From contig DYHH01000004.1 in assembly GCA_020724265.1 (NCBI GenBank), forward strand, positions 124,001 through 188,000: DNA of 64,000 nt, written 5' to 3'. Source of the DNA: Melioribacter roseus. GTDB lineage: Bacteria > Bacteroidota > Ignavibacteria > Ignavibacteriales > Melioribacteraceae. The notes beneath the pieces are model-generated. The model did no database searches and was not told the DNA's origin. It saw only the letters and a program-made list of their open reading frames with translations. A program made the position numbers and the translations under genes. Within the stretch, counting starts at the first letter, position 1; the number at the start of each line of letters is the position of its first letter. Below are positions 45,346-54,381 of this stretch, one piece after another.

Positions 45346-46290
45346 ATGATTACTGTAGAAGTTTCAAATCTTACAAAAATATACGAATCGTCCTATAAAA
45401 AGAGAAGGATTACGGCATTAACAAATTTTAATCTGAGCGTTGAAGAAGGAACCGTCTTCGGGTTACTCGGACCAAATGGAGCCGGAAAAACTACTTTGGT
45501 GAAAGTATTACTCGGAATTGTTCATCCTACCTTAGGTTCTGCAAAAATATTAGGACAAAATATTAACAATTACGAAATTAGAAAGCGTGTTGGTTATTTA
45601 CCTGAAAACCATAAATTTCCTCCATACTTAAACGGAGAAGATGTTCTAAGATATGTAGGGAAATTAAGCGGCTGCACTAACGATGAAATCAATTCAAGAA
45701 TTGACGGATTGCTCAAACTTGTTAAAATGGAAAAATGGAAAAAAACCAAAGTTAAAAAATATTCAAAAGGTATGATGCAGAGGTTAGGGCTTGCACAAGC
45801 ACTTATCAACAATCCGGATCTAATTTTTTTAGACGAACCAACCGACGGTGTTGATCCGATCGGGAGAAAAGAGATAAGAGATATTTTACTTAATCTGAAA
45901 AAAGAAGGGAAAACAATTTTTATAAACAGCCATCTTCTTTCCGAGGTAGAATTAATTAGTGACCGTGTCGCAATATTGAATAACGGTTTGTTAATTAAAG
46001 AAGGCACCGTAGAAGACTTAACAACCAATAAAGAAACATATTCTATCAAACTTACCGATGATATAGATAAATTATGGTTTGAAGATAATTTTAAGGATTT
46101 TCATTTAGGCAACATAACGGCAAATAGTTTTGAAGTAAAAGTGTCAGATGAAAAAGAGTTGAATTTATTAATTGACGAATTAAGAAAAGCCGGTAAAAAT
46201 ATTAAAGAAATTGTTCCTGTTAAAACTAGTTTGGAAGATATGTTTATTTCACTTATCAACGAATCCGACAAGAAGAAAACAAATGAATAA
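45346..46290 (+). CDS. ABC transporter ATP-binding protein
   Basis: This 314-residue ATPase has Walker A (GPNGAGKTT), Q-loop (PENHKF), signature (YSKGMMQRLGLAQAL, where the first Gly-rich motif is SKGMMQR), Walker B (LIFLDEPTDGVDP) and the H-loop (FINSHLL). The layout and C-terminal extension are those of ABC-2 export ATPases of the CcmA/NosF type. It overlaps the permease start by 8 bp and forms a two-gene exporter. The exported substrate cannot be predicted. Confidence 0.93.
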   Translation: MITVEVSNLTKIYESSYKKRRITALTNFNLSVEEGTVFGLLGPNGAGKTTLVKVLLGIVHPTLGSAKILGQNINNYEIRKRVGYLPENHKFPPYLNGEDVLRYVGKLSGCTNDEINSRIDGLLKLVKMEKWKKTKVKKYSKGMMQRLGLAQALINNPDLIFLDEPTDGVDPIGRKEIRDILLNLKKEGKTIFINSHLLSEVELISDRVAILNNGLLIKEGTVEDLTTNKETYSIKLTDDIDKLWFEDNFKDFHLGNITANSFEVKVSDEKELNLLIDELRKAGKNIKEIVPVKTSLEDMFISLINESDKKKTNE

Positions 46291-47104
46291 TATAATCGAA
46301 ATTACAAAACAGACAATTAGAGAAGCATTCGCAAGAAAAATATTTATCATGTTTGCCGGTGTTTCCTCGTTAGTATTGATACTATTTGCAATAACATTTG
46401 CCGCTGTTGGCATTGATGATTTGAGCGGTTCAATACAAGTACAATCCAACAGAGATACAGGAATTATGTATGAAGTTGTCGGAGCAATAAAACTTTTTAT
46501 TGTTGTGCCTTTGTTTGGCGGCGGGTTATTTCTTTCAATTTTTTCTGCCTCATCCTTTATTCCCAACATGCTCGAGAAAGGAAATATAGACGTTCTTCTT
46601 TCAAAACCTATTTCCCGTTCTCAGATTATCTTTGGAAAATTTATCGGTGGTACCGGTGTTGTTTTTGTGAATATTGCATATTTAGTTTTAGGTATTTGGT
46701 TATTAATCGGGTTGAAATTTAGTGTATGGGATGCATCGTTTCTTTTATCAATTTTTACTATAACATTTGCATTCGCCGTATTGTATTCACTAATAATATT
46801 AATCGGAATTATTTCTCAAAGTTCTATTCTTGCAATGATGCTTTCGTATTTAATCTTTTTTATACTTTCTCCAATTTTAGACATACGCGATAAAATAATG
46901 ATGCTTTCCGATAGTAAAGTACTCGAAATTGTTTTAGAAGGATTTTATTACATCGTTCCCAAAACTTCCGAGCTCGGCACCATCACAAGTAATATTGCCG
47001 TTGGAGGAGGTATCTATGACTACCAACCAATCTTTACCTCAGCCGTTTTTTTGATTCTCAGTCTTGCACTAAGTATTATTATTTTTAGTAAAAAAGACTA
47101 TTAA
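46283..47104 (+). CDS. ABC-2 type transporter permease
   Basis: This protein of about 273 residues has six predicted transmembrane helices. It begins MNNIIEITKQTIREAFARKIF, the usual cytoplasmic opening of ABC-2 permeases, and has the conserved NMLEKGNIDVLLSKPISRSQIIFGKFIGG segment between TM2 and TM3. The ATG at 46283 overlaps the ATPase gene by 8 bp; an open frame further upstream would lie within that gene and is rejected. It would pair with the upstream ATPase as a dimeric exporter. NosY-like proteins are the closest pattern. Confidence 0.88.
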   Translation: MNNIIEITKQTIREAFARKIFIMFAGVSSLVLILFAITFAAVGIDDLSGSIQVQSNRDTGIMYEVVGAIKLFIVVPLFGGGLFLSIFSASSFIPNMLEKGNIDVLLSKPISRSQIIFGKFIGGTGVVFVNIAYLVLGIWLLIGLKFSVWDASFLLSIFTITFAFAVLYSLIILIGIISQSSILAMMLSYLIFFILSPILDIRDKIMMLSDSKVLEIVLEGFYYIVPKTSELGTITSNIAVGGGIYDYQPIFTSAVFLILSLALSIIIFSKKDY

Positions 47105-47214
47105 ATAATCAGTTAAACATATTAAATTAGCTCTTCGGGTGGCATAGATTTTGCCTTTTTATTTGATTATTTATTAGAACACTTTGTCTTATATAGAAGA
47201 GAAGGAAAAGCGAA

Positions 47215-48150
47215 ATGGCTGACGACAAACTTAAACTTGAAGACCTTTTAGGAGATGTTCACAAAGTAGAAGAAGAAGATCGAATTGAATATGTAGCGAT
47301 TATCGGTGCCGGTGTTATGGGGCAGGGGCTTGCACAAACTATTTCTTCTGCCGGACTTGATGTATTAATTATTGAAAAAGATCAAAAGCATATTGAATCT
47401 GCTCAAGAAGCAATTAAAACATCTATGAAACGTGAAATTGCCAGATGGGCAATGACTGAAAGTGAAATGAAATCCATACTCGGCAGAATAACCTGGAATA
47501 CCGATATTAATGAGATTGCCGATTGTGATTTAATTATTGAAGCTGTCGATGAAAACTTTCAACTAAAGAGATTACTCTTTAATAAAATGGATGAAATTGC
47601 TCAACCCGATACAATTTTCGTTTCGAATACTTCTACATTAAGTCTTACTAAAATTGCAGAAGTAACAAATAGAAAAGATAAGATTATTGGAATGCATTTT
47701 CTGAATCCTGTACCGAAAGTTCCCGTTGTTGAAATTGTGAAAGCATTAGAAACTTCTGACAAAACAGTTACAAAAATGAAAAACTTTGCCGAAAAAATCG
47801 GTAAGACAGCCGTAGAAGTTTATGAATACCCGGGATTTGTTACTACCCGTGCAATTGTCCCTTTACTTAACGAAGCAATGCATATATTATTAGAAGGTGT
47901 TGCAACTGCAAGCGATATCGATACTGCTATGAAACTTGGTTATGATTTTAAAATTGGACCTTTAGAAATGGCAGACAATATGGGTTTAGATGAAGTTCTA
48001 ATGTGGATGGAGCAACTATGGGGTACGCTGGGTGAACCAAGATATAGACCGTGTCCAATATTAAGAAGACTCGTACGCGAAAGAAAACTTGGTCGTAAAA
48101 CCGGTGAAGGTTTCTTTAAGTATAATGAAGACGGTCAAAAAATTAATTAA
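47215..48150 (+). CDS. 3-hydroxybutyryl-CoA dehydrogenase (3-hydroxyacyl-CoA dehydrogenase)
   Basis: The 311-residue enzyme oxidises or reduces 3-hydroxyacyl-CoA/3-oxoacyl-CoA with NAD(H). The dinucleotide fold IGAGVMGQGLAQTISSAG starts near residue 30, and the catalytic His is in GMHFLNPVPKVPVVEI. The C-terminal domain has GFVTTRAIVPLLNEAM, KLGYDFKIGPLEMADNMGLD and GRKTGEGFFKY. The core matches the short, single-function Hbd type. The first 25 residues, a charged amphipathic stretch (KLKLEDLLGDVHKVEEEDR), are additional. It is 18 bp upstream of ackA, so the pair may serve fermentative acyl-CoA metabolism. Confidence 0.92.
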   Translation: MADDKLKLEDLLGDVHKVEEEDRIEYVAIIGAGVMGQGLAQTISSAGLDVLIIEKDQKHIESAQEAIKTSMKREIARWAMTESEMKSILGRITWNTDINEIADCDLIIEAVDENFQLKRLLFNKMDEIAQPDTIFVSNTSTLSLTKIAEVTNRKDKIIGMHFLNPVPKVPVVEIVKALETSDKTVTKMKNFAEKIGKTAVEVYEYPGFVTTRAIVPLLNEAMHILLEGVATASDIDTAMKLGYDFKIGPLEMADNMGLDEVLMWMEQLWGTLGEPRYRPCPILRRLVRERKLGRKTGEGFFKYNEDGQKIN

Positions 48151-48168
48151 TGGAAAGACGGTGATAAA

Positions 48169-49398
48169 ATGAAAATTTTAGTTCTTAATTGCGGAAGTTC
48201 TTCAATCAAATATCAATTTATTGATACGCATGAAAAAGTTACTTTAGCAAAAGGTCAAGTAGAAAGAATCGGAATGAGCAGTGCGGTACTTACACATCAA
48301 CCGCACGGTAAAGAAAAAATTAGAATTGTTGGTGAAATTCTTGATCATACAATTGCAATTGAATATGTAATTGCAGTATTACTTAGCCCAAACCATGGTG
48401 TGATTAAAGATAAAAATGAAATTGAAGCGGTGGGACATAGAGTTGTACATGGCGGTGAAACATTCTCCGGTTCGGTATTAATAACAAACCAAGTAATGAG
48501 TGCTTTAAAAGAAAATATTGAATTAGCTCCGCTACATAATCCTCCGAATATAAAAGGTATTGAAGCCGCGAAGAAACATTTGCCTAATACACCTCAATGC
48601 GGTGTGTTCGATACTTCATTCCATTCAAAGATGCCCCCGAAAGCATATTTGTACGGTATACCTTACGAGCTGTATAAAAAATATAAAATTCGCCGATACG
48701 GTTTTCACGGAACTTCGCATCGTTATGTTGCATTAAGAGCCGCAGAAATGTTGAACAAACCTTATGAAAAATTGAAAATTATTACGGCTCATCTCGGTAA
48801 TGGATGCAGCATGGCTGCTATTGATCAAGGAATATCTGTTGACACAACAATGGGATTTACACCTTTGGAAGGTTTAATAATGGGAACTAGATCCGGTGAT
48901 ATGGACCCGTCGGTTATTTTATATGTAATGGGTAAAGAAGGATTAACTTTATCAGAAGCAAACACACTTATGAATAAACACAGCGGTTTAATCGGGTTGA
49001 GCGGTGAAAGCAGCGATATGCGTGAAATTGAAGAAGCAGTTGAACAAAATGTAAAGCGTGCTAAAAATGCTTTTGAAGTATTTTGTTATAGAATTAAAAA
49101 ATATGTTGGTGCTTATACCGCTGCAATGGGCGGACTCGATGCTCTTGTATTCACTGGCGGTATAGGTGAAAATTCTTGTAAAGTAAGAAAATTAGTCTGC
49201 GATAACATGAACTACCTCGGAATCGAACTTGATGATTCACTAAATGAAAATGTAAAAGGTGAAACATTAATTTCAACGAATAAATCTAAAGTAGCAGTGT
49301 TACGTATTCCTACTAACGAAGAACTTGTTATTGCTCTTGATACCGAACAAATTGTTTTGGAACAGAGAAAATCTACCGGGGAAGTTAAATTTAATTAA
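48169..49398 (+). CDS. ackA: Acetate kinase
   Basis: AckA converts acetyl phosphate and ADP to acetate and ATP, or the reverse. The 409-residue protein starts with the phosphate-binding LVLNCGSSSIKYQF, has the VGHRVVHGGE segment, the FDTSFHSKMPPKAYLY region, the adenosine-binding HLGNGCSMAAI, and MGTRSGDMDPSV with the catalytic Asp/Arg region. It closes with FTGGIGENS. Length and motifs are normal. It follows the hydroxyacyl-CoA dehydrogenase gene and is closed by a hairpin. A phosphotransacetylase is not in the window. Acetate kinase is also a common partner of aldehyde-oxidising microcompartments. Confidence 0.97.
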   Translation: MKILVLNCGSSSIKYQFIDTHEKVTLAKGQVERIGMSSAVLTHQPHGKEKIRIVGEILDHTIAIEYVIAVLLSPNHGVIKDKNEIEAVGHRVVHGGETFSGSVLITNQVMSALKENIELAPLHNPPNIKGIEAAKKHLPNTPQCGVFDTSFHSKMPPKAYLYGIPYELYKKYKIRRYGFHGTSHRYVALRAAEMLNKPYEKLKIITAHLGNGCSMAAIDQGISVDTTMGFTPLEGLIMGTRSGDMDPSVILYVMGKEGLTLSEANTLMNKHSGLIGLSGESSDMREIEEAVEQNVKRAKNAFEVFCYRIKKYVGAYTAAMGGLDALVFTGGIGENSCKVRKLVCDNMNYLGIELDDSLNENVKGETLISTNKSKVAVLRIPTNEELVIALDTEQIVLEQRKSTGEVKFN

Positions 49399-49428
49399 CA
49401 ATTATTTTATTAGTTTTGTATTCATAAG

Positions 49429-49468
49429 AGGGGTTGTCTTGGATTTTAAGGCAACCCCTAATTTTATT
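49429..49468 (+). terminator. Rho-independent terminator after ackA
   Basis: A 12-bp stem (AGGGGTTGTCTT with AAGGCAACCCCT, one G-T pair) with a seven-base loop and a T-containing tail lies about 30 bp after the ackA stop and just before marC-like gene initiation. Confidence 0.8.
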
Positions 49469-49482
49469 CTGATGGAGTTCTC

Positions 49483-50076
49483 ATGGAAATAAGTTTTGAT
49501 GTTTTCCTATTGGCATTTATTCCGCTTTTTGTTGCAGTTGATATAATAGGTACGGCACCTGTGTATGTCGGTTATACTCATGATTTATCGAGTCATCAAC
49601 GTAAACAGCTTTTAATTCAAGCACTCTTAACTGCTTTTATTGTTGCCGTTGTCTTTTTAATTAGCGGAAAAGCGATATTAAGATTTTTGGGAATCACCAT
49701 AAATGATTTTCGAATTGCAGGCGGATTAATTCTACTTGTATTAAGTGTTCATGATATTTTATCTTCATCCGAAGAAAGACGTTCTCCTGGTGAACATATA
49801 GGTATTGTTCCGTTGGGCATTCCATTAATTATGGGACCGGCAGCATTGGCAACTATATTAATCCTTGCAGATAATTATGGATATGTTATAACAGTGTTGT
49901 CACTTACGGCAAACTTTATTATTATATTAACAGTATTAATAAATGCTAAATGGATCACACAAGCAATCGGCAAAGGGGGGTCGAAAGCGTTTGCCAAGAT
50001 TGCTTCTTTGCTGTTAGCTGCATACGCTATTATGATGATCCGCGAAGGAATAACTCAAGTTATAGCAGGAATGTAA
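49483..50076 (+). CDS. MarC family integral membrane protein
   Basis: This 197-residue protein has six hydrophobic helices and the MarC/UPF0056 pattern: FIPLFVAVDIIGTAPVYVGYT near the N-terminus and VPLGIPLIMGPAALATILIL in the middle. Relatives include MarC and the E. coli YchE/YhgN proteins, once proposed as antibiotic-resistance or amino-acid transport proteins; the true function is uncertain. The start follows a GATGGAG site. It is one base upstream of the SDR gene, implying a two-gene operon. Confidence 0.9.
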   Translation: MEISFDVFLLAFIPLFVAVDIIGTAPVYVGYTHDLSSHQRKQLLIQALLTAFIVAVVFLISGKAILRFLGITINDFRIAGGLILLVLSVHDILSSSEERRSPGEHIGIVPLGIPLIMGPAALATILILADNYGYVITVLSLTANFIIILTVLINAKWITQAIGKGGSKAFAKIASLLLAAYAIMMIREGITQVIAGM

Positions 50077-50077
50077 A

Positions 50078-50869
50078 ATGGATTTTAAAATTAAAAACAA
50101 AACCGCATTAATAACTGCTGCAAGTCAAGGTATTGGCAAAGCTGCAGCAATTGAATTAATGCATGAAGGTTGTCGTGTTGCAATTTGTTCAAGTAATAGA
50201 GAAAATCTCATTAAGGCTGCCGATGAAATTAAAAATATTACCGGTTCCGAACCATTCTGGATGGTTTGTGATATAAACAATTCCGCTGATATAAATAATA
50301 CAGTTGAAAAGGTAATTGAACAATTCGGGTCAATCGATATTTTGGTTAATAATTGCGGCGGTCCGGCTCCCGGTTTCTTTGATGAAATCAATGACGAAAA
50401 ATGGGAAGATGCTTATAATCAAGTTTTAATGAGTACAGTTAGATTTACTAGATTAGCTTTACCATATATGAAAAAAAATAATTGGGGCAGAATTATTAAT
50501 GTAACATCTCTTTCGGTTAAACAGCCGGTTGATAATTTGATACTTTCAAATTCATTTAGAAGTGCCGTAACTGCATTCGCAAAAACTATTAGTCAACAAT
50601 ATGGAAAATTTGGTATTACGGTTAATAATGTAGCGCCGGGATTTATACGTACATCACGCTTGGATGAATTAGCAAACAAAAGAGCAGAGAAAACGGGTAA
50701 AACTCCGGATGAAATATTAAGCGATATGGCTTCGAGCAACCCATTACAAAAAATCGGTTCACCGGAAGATATCGGAGCGGCAATAGCATTTCTCGCTTCG
50801 GAACGTGCAAATTATTTAACCGGTGTAACTCTTCAAGTCGACGGCGGACAGATTAAGTCTACTTATTGA
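50078..50869 (+). CDS. SDR family oxidoreductase with substituted active site
   Basis: This 263-residue Rossmann protein has the SDR cofactor motif TAASQGIGKAAA, the strand motif DILVNNCGGPAPG, the TSLSVKQP catalytic-serine region, NNVAPGFIRT and the C-terminal FLASERANYLTGVTLQVDGG. The usual YxxxK catalytic pair is not found: the matching segment reads S-N-S-F-R-S-A-V. SDR subfamilies with LSNxxR in this place are known and often annotated as 3-oxoacyl-ACP reductase-like, but their chemistry is unclear. Dehydrogenase activity is therefore doubtful. Immediately follows the MarC gene. Confidence 0.85.
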   Translation: MDFKIKNKTALITAASQGIGKAAAIELMHEGCRVAICSSNRENLIKAADEIKNITGSEPFWMVCDINNSADINNTVEKVIEQFGSIDILVNNCGGPAPGFFDEINDEKWEDAYNQVLMSTVRFTRLALPYMKKNNWGRIINVTSLSVKQPVDNLILSNSFRSAVTAFAKTISQQYGKFGITVNNVAPGFIRTSRLDELANKRAEKTGKTPDEILSDMASSNPLQKIGSPEDIGAAIAFLASERANYLTGVTLQVDGGQIKSTY

Positions 50870-50942
50870 TATAAGATAATTTTGATTTTAAGGGATTTCA
50901 AAGAAAATTTCAGTATGGGACAATAATAAATTTCGTCAATCG

Positions 50943-50970
50943 TAAATAGTAAATAATAAATAGTAAATTA
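50943..50970. repeat. 7-bp tandem repeat
   Basis: Four head-to-tail 7-bp units (TAAATAG, TAAATAA, TAAATAG, TAAATTA) lie in the 132-bp gap upstream of the FAD oxidoreductase gene. It is a short simple repeat with no evident function. Confidence 0.7.
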
Positions 50971-51001
50971 TTCTCGCTTTTCCTCATAAATAGAGGACGG
51001 A

Positions 51002-52561
51002 ATGAAAAAGGAAATAGAATTAACTATCCATCCGGATTTAGTTGAAGATTACAACTATCGTAAAGAACTTGTCGCAAAAAAGTTAAATCTCAATCCAAAT
51101 GAAATAACAGCAGTTCAAGTAATACGCAGATCAATTGATGCAAGAGGGAAAATTCCTCATTTTAAACTTCGTTCAATTGTTTATATAAACGAACAGCCGC
51201 AGGAAATATTTCAAGAAATAAAATTCTCGCCGGTTAATTCGAGCAAGCGGGTAATAATAATTGGAAGCGGACCGGCTGGTATGTTCGCAGCAATGAGAGT
51301 AATTGAATTGGGAATTAAACCGATAATTTTTGAACGCGGCAAAGATGTTCAATCAAGAAGAAAAGATTTAAGAGCCATTCAACAATTTAGTGAAGTTAAT
51401 CCCGATTCAAATTATTGTTTCGGTGAAGGTGGGGCAGGAACTTATAGTGACGGAAAACTTTATACTCGTTCAACCAAAAGAGGCGATGTAAATCGAATAC
51501 TAAATATATTTGTACAGCACGGCGCTCAACACGAGATTTTAATTGATGCGCATCCTCATATCGGTTCAAATCGTTTACCGAAAGTAGTTCAATCAATTCG
51601 TGAAACAATAATTAATAACGGCGGAGAGATTAACTTCAATTCACGTGTTACGGATTTTATTATAGAAAAGAATATAGTTAAAGGAGTTGTTGTTAATAAT
51701 GATATTGAGTTTCTTGGAGATGCTGTGATAATTGCGACCGGTCATTCCGCAAGAGATATTTATTATATGTTTCATCAAAAGAATTTAACTCTAGAAGCAA
51801 AACCATTTGCAATGGGAGTAAGAATTGAACATCCGCAGCAGATTATTGATGCAATTCAATATAAGATGAAAACAAGACATAAGAATTTGCCAGCTTCGAG
51901 TTATAATCTAACATGTCAAGTAAGTGAAAGAGGAGTATATTCTTTTTGTATGTGTCCCGGCGGTATTATCATCCCGGCATCCACCGATAAAGATGAGCTG
52001 GTATTAAACGGAATGTCGGTATCAAGAAGAGATTCACCGTTTGCTAATTCAGGTTTGGTAGTTTCAATAACCGAAAATGATTGGAAAGATTTTAGAGATC
52101 ACGGAATCTTTGCCGGATTAGAGTATCAAAAGTATATCGAAAGCTTAGCATTCGAAGCAGGTGGGAAAACTCAAAGAGCACCGGCACAAAGAATAACGGA
52201 TTTTGTCGAGAGTAAAGTTTCAGCAAACTTACCTAAGACTTCCTATATACCTGGAATTATAAGTTCGCCACTTCATGAAATTATCCCGAAAAATATTTCT
52301 ATGAGATTACAAAAGAGTCTTCTTCAATTCGATAAAAAAATGAAAGGATATTATACTCAAGAAGCTCAGATATTAGCTGCCGAGACAAGAACAAGTTCAC
52401 CAATAAGAATACCAAGAGATAAAGATTCATTAATGCATCCGCAAGTTAATGGTTTGTTCCCGAGCGGTGAAGGTGCCGGATATGCAGGCGGTATTGTTTC
52501 GGCTGCAATTGACGGAGAACGTTGTGCCGAGGCGGTTAGCAAGTTTATTCGTTATAACTAG
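51002..52561 (+). CDS. NAD(P)/FAD-dependent oxidoreductase (COG2509 type)
   Basis: This 519-residue flavoprotein begins with a small domain (about 1-80, VIRRSIDARGKIPHFKLRSIVYI), then a Rossmann FAD motif VIIIGSGPAGMFAAMRVIELG. The CFGEGGAGTYSDGKLYTRS segment, IDAHPHIGSNRLPKVV, and the closing GLFPSGEGAGYAGGIVSAAIDGERCAEAV are typical of the uncharacterised FAD-dependent dehydrogenase family related to geranylgeranyl reductase-like and HI0933-like proteins. The substrate is unknown. It stands alone, followed by a 389-bp gap with repeats. Confidence 0.88.
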   Translation: MKKEIELTIHPDLVEDYNYRKELVAKKLNLNPNEITAVQVIRRSIDARGKIPHFKLRSIVYINEQPQEIFQEIKFSPVNSSKRVIIIGSGPAGMFAAMRVIELGIKPIIFERGKDVQSRRKDLRAIQQFSEVNPDSNYCFGEGGAGTYSDGKLYTRSTKRGDVNRILNIFVQHGAQHEILIDAHPHIGSNRLPKVVQSIRETIINNGGEINFNSRVTDFIIEKNIVKGVVVNNDIEFLGDAVIIATGHSARDIYYMFHQKNLTLEAKPFAMGVRIEHPQQIIDAIQYKMKTRHKNLPASSYNLTCQVSERGVYSFCMCPGGIIIPASTDKDELVLNGMSVSRRDSPFANSGLVVSITENDWKDFRDHGIFAGLEYQKYIESLAFEAGGKTQRAPAQRITDFVESKVSANLPKTSYIPGIISSPLHEIIPKNISMRLQKSLLQFDKKMKGYYTQEAQILAAETRTSSPIRIPRDKDSLMHPQVNGLFPSGEGAGYAGGIVSAAIDGERCAEAVSKFIRYN

Positions 52562-52950
52562 TTCGGAACATTATACCGGGGGTTACCACAAATTCTAAGA
52601 ATAGTTAAATCGACAATTTATCATTAGCGTATCCAAGGCAAAAAGCGTAAGCCGCTAATTCGCGAATAAATTAGCGTATTCGCGGCTAAAAAAAGGACTC
52701 GTTTTATGTGCTGTGTTTTTATTCGCTCAATCCAAAGGCAAAAAGCGTAAGCCGGTAATGCACCAATAAATACAATATTGTTATACTACATATAGTCAAT
52801 TTTTCCATTTGCTAATTGCTAGATATGTAATAAACTAAACAACTTAGATCAATACTCATTTAAATTTCGGGGTGACTCCTCAACATTATACCACTTTATC
52901 ATATCGAACTTTTTGAGTACATTTATAATTATTAATCAAGAAAAAACAAT
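52562..52950. repeat. Intergenic region with spaced direct repeats and interleaved palindromes
   Basis: This 389-bp gap holds no convincing gene. Two copies of AAGGCAAAAAGCGTAAGCCG occur exactly 100 bp apart (starting 52635 and 52735), and similarity continues for about 17 further bases. The words TTAGCGTAT at 52624 and 52671 are also repeated. At 52653-52684 four 8-bp blocks lie end to end: CGCTAATT, CGCGAATA, AATTAGCG, TATTCGCG. Block three is the reverse complement of block one, and block four of block two, so either hairpin, or a pseudoknot, could form. The rest of the region is AT-rich without recognised signals. Confidence 0.75.
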
Positions 52951-53952
52951 ATGCGAAAAAATATCATATTCATTTTGATAATTAGTGCAACTCTTTATGC
53001 ACAAGCCCCGGCAAAGAAGTGGGTGATTATTCAAGACTTGGAAAGTAGAATTGTCTATTTAGACACGACTGCAATTAAAGAATATGAGAATCAACTTTCG
53101 GTTTGGGGATTAACGGTATTTCGCAATCCGCAGCGTGTTACACCTTTTGTTGAAGAAGTCTATCAAATAAAAAGCAATCTGCTATTTAACAGCATTACTA
53201 ATACATACTCGGTTATCGGCACGCTTTATTACGATAGAAGCGGTAAAATTATCGGTGAATCGACCGCACCGCGTATTACCGGTGGTGAAGGAAGTTTTGA
53301 ACTCCCTGTTCAACCCGGTTCCTCAATCGAAATTCTCTATCAGAAAGCATTCACTTATAAAACTACCGGAACATTGGAATCAGAAGTAAGTGAGTTTTTA
53401 GCCAATACTGATTTTTCAAAAGAACGACCAAAAGAGAATTTAGTTGAGAAAGAATCAAAAGATGATACAATTACCAAACCGGCAGCCCCCGTTGTACTTT
53501 CTCCCGAACAAAACATTGCACTAATTGATGAATCGAATATTGACACAATAAAGAAACGAGATTCGATAGCTGCAATTCAACGAACAAATTTGGCGGACAA
53601 TAGGCTGCAAGCAGAATTAAAACCAATCCCGCCGTCAAATAGAAAGGATCTAAGTAACGTAAACGTTTCAAACGAACAACCAAGGAAGAAAACCTCGACT
53701 TATGATAATTCAAATGACTCTAATGTTAGAGGTAATATTTGGACTGACGGAACAAAGTATGTGATTCAGCATTCATCATGGCGAAGTGAAAACGAAGCAA
53801 TTTCTTTAGTAGATAAAATGAAAACCGAAGGACATAATTCATTTGTCATGAGAGTTGAATTACCGCGAAGGGGAACATGGTATAGAGTTAGAATAGGTTA
53901 TTTTGATACTCTTCAAGAAGCAGAAAATTATAAACGAAATAATAATCTATAA
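52951..53952 (+). CDS. Exported SPOR domain protein
   Basis: This 333-residue protein has a signal peptide (IIFILIISATLYAQAP), an N-terminal domain of about 130 residues that I do not recognise, a low-complexity linker rich in Lys, Glu, Ser and Asn, and a C-terminal SPOR domain (about 258-333: KYVIQHSSWRSENEAISLVDKM, then WYRVRIGYFDTLQEAENYKR). SPOR domains bind denuded glycan strands at division sites. A role in cell-wall or division processes is inferred from that domain. It is 27 bp upstream of msrB. Confidence 0.85.
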   Translation: MRKNIIFILIISATLYAQAPAKKWVIIQDLESRIVYLDTTAIKEYENQLSVWGLTVFRNPQRVTPFVEEVYQIKSNLLFNSITNTYSVIGTLYYDRSGKIIGESTAPRITGGEGSFELPVQPGSSIEILYQKAFTYKTTGTLESEVSEFLANTDFSKERPKENLVEKESKDDTITKPAAPVVLSPEQNIALIDESNIDTIKKRDSIAAIQRTNLADNRLQAELKPIPPSNRKDLSNVNVSNEQPRKKTSTYDNSNDSNVRGNIWTDGTKYVIQHSSWRSENEAISLVDKMKTEGHNSFVMRVELPRRGTWYRVRIGYFDTLQEAENYKRNNNL

Positions 53953-53979
53953 TGATTTTGTTTTTAAAAAGTGTTTATT

Positions 53980-54378
53980 ATGGCTGATAAAATTTATAAA
54001 ACAGATGAAGAGTGGCGAAAAGAATTAAGCGCCGAACAATTTAGAATTCTTCGTGAAAAGGGAACCGAAAGAGCATTCACAGGTGAATATTATAAATACT
54101 CGGAAACAGGAAATTATTTATGTGCAGGATGCGGTCAAGAATTATTCGGCTCTGAAACTAAATATGATTCCGGCAGCGGTTGGCCAAGTTACTGGCAGCC
54201 TATAAAAAAAGAAGCAATAGATTTTCATAGAGACAAAAGTTTTGGAATGATTAGAACTGAAGTTACTTGTTCAAAATGCGGCGGTCATCTCGGTCACGTT
54301 TTCGAAGATGGACCAAAACCAACCGGTCTTAGGTATTGTATTAATTCAGCCTCTCTTAAATTCAAAAAGACAGATTAA
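53980..54378 (+). CDS. msrB: Peptide-methionine (R)-S-oxide reductase
   Basis: MsrB repairs methionine-R-sulfoxide in proteins. The 132-residue protein has the MsrB zinc-binding pairs CAGCG and CSKCG, the [11 protein letters not shown] substrate segment, [11 protein letters not shown], and the catalytic Cys in [11 protein letters not shown]. No second recycling Cys is obvious, so the exact reductant is open. A GTG at 53971 is in frame, but the ATG at 53980 gives the usual MsrB N-terminus ([15 protein letters not shown]). It is separated from the Nudix gene by 3 bp, suggesting co-translation. Confidence 0.96.
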   Translation: MADKIYKTDEEWRKELSAEQFRILREKGTERAFTGEYYKYSETGNYLCAGCGQELFGSETKYDSGSGWPSYWQPIKKEAIDFHRDKSFGMIRTEVTCSKCGGHLGHVFEDGPKPTGLRYCINSASLKFKKTD

Positions 54379-54381
54379 AAG

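Noticed and set aside
45594-46049. 151-codon open frame on the minus strand inside the ABC ATPase gene
   Set aside because: Antisense shadow of a confident coding region.
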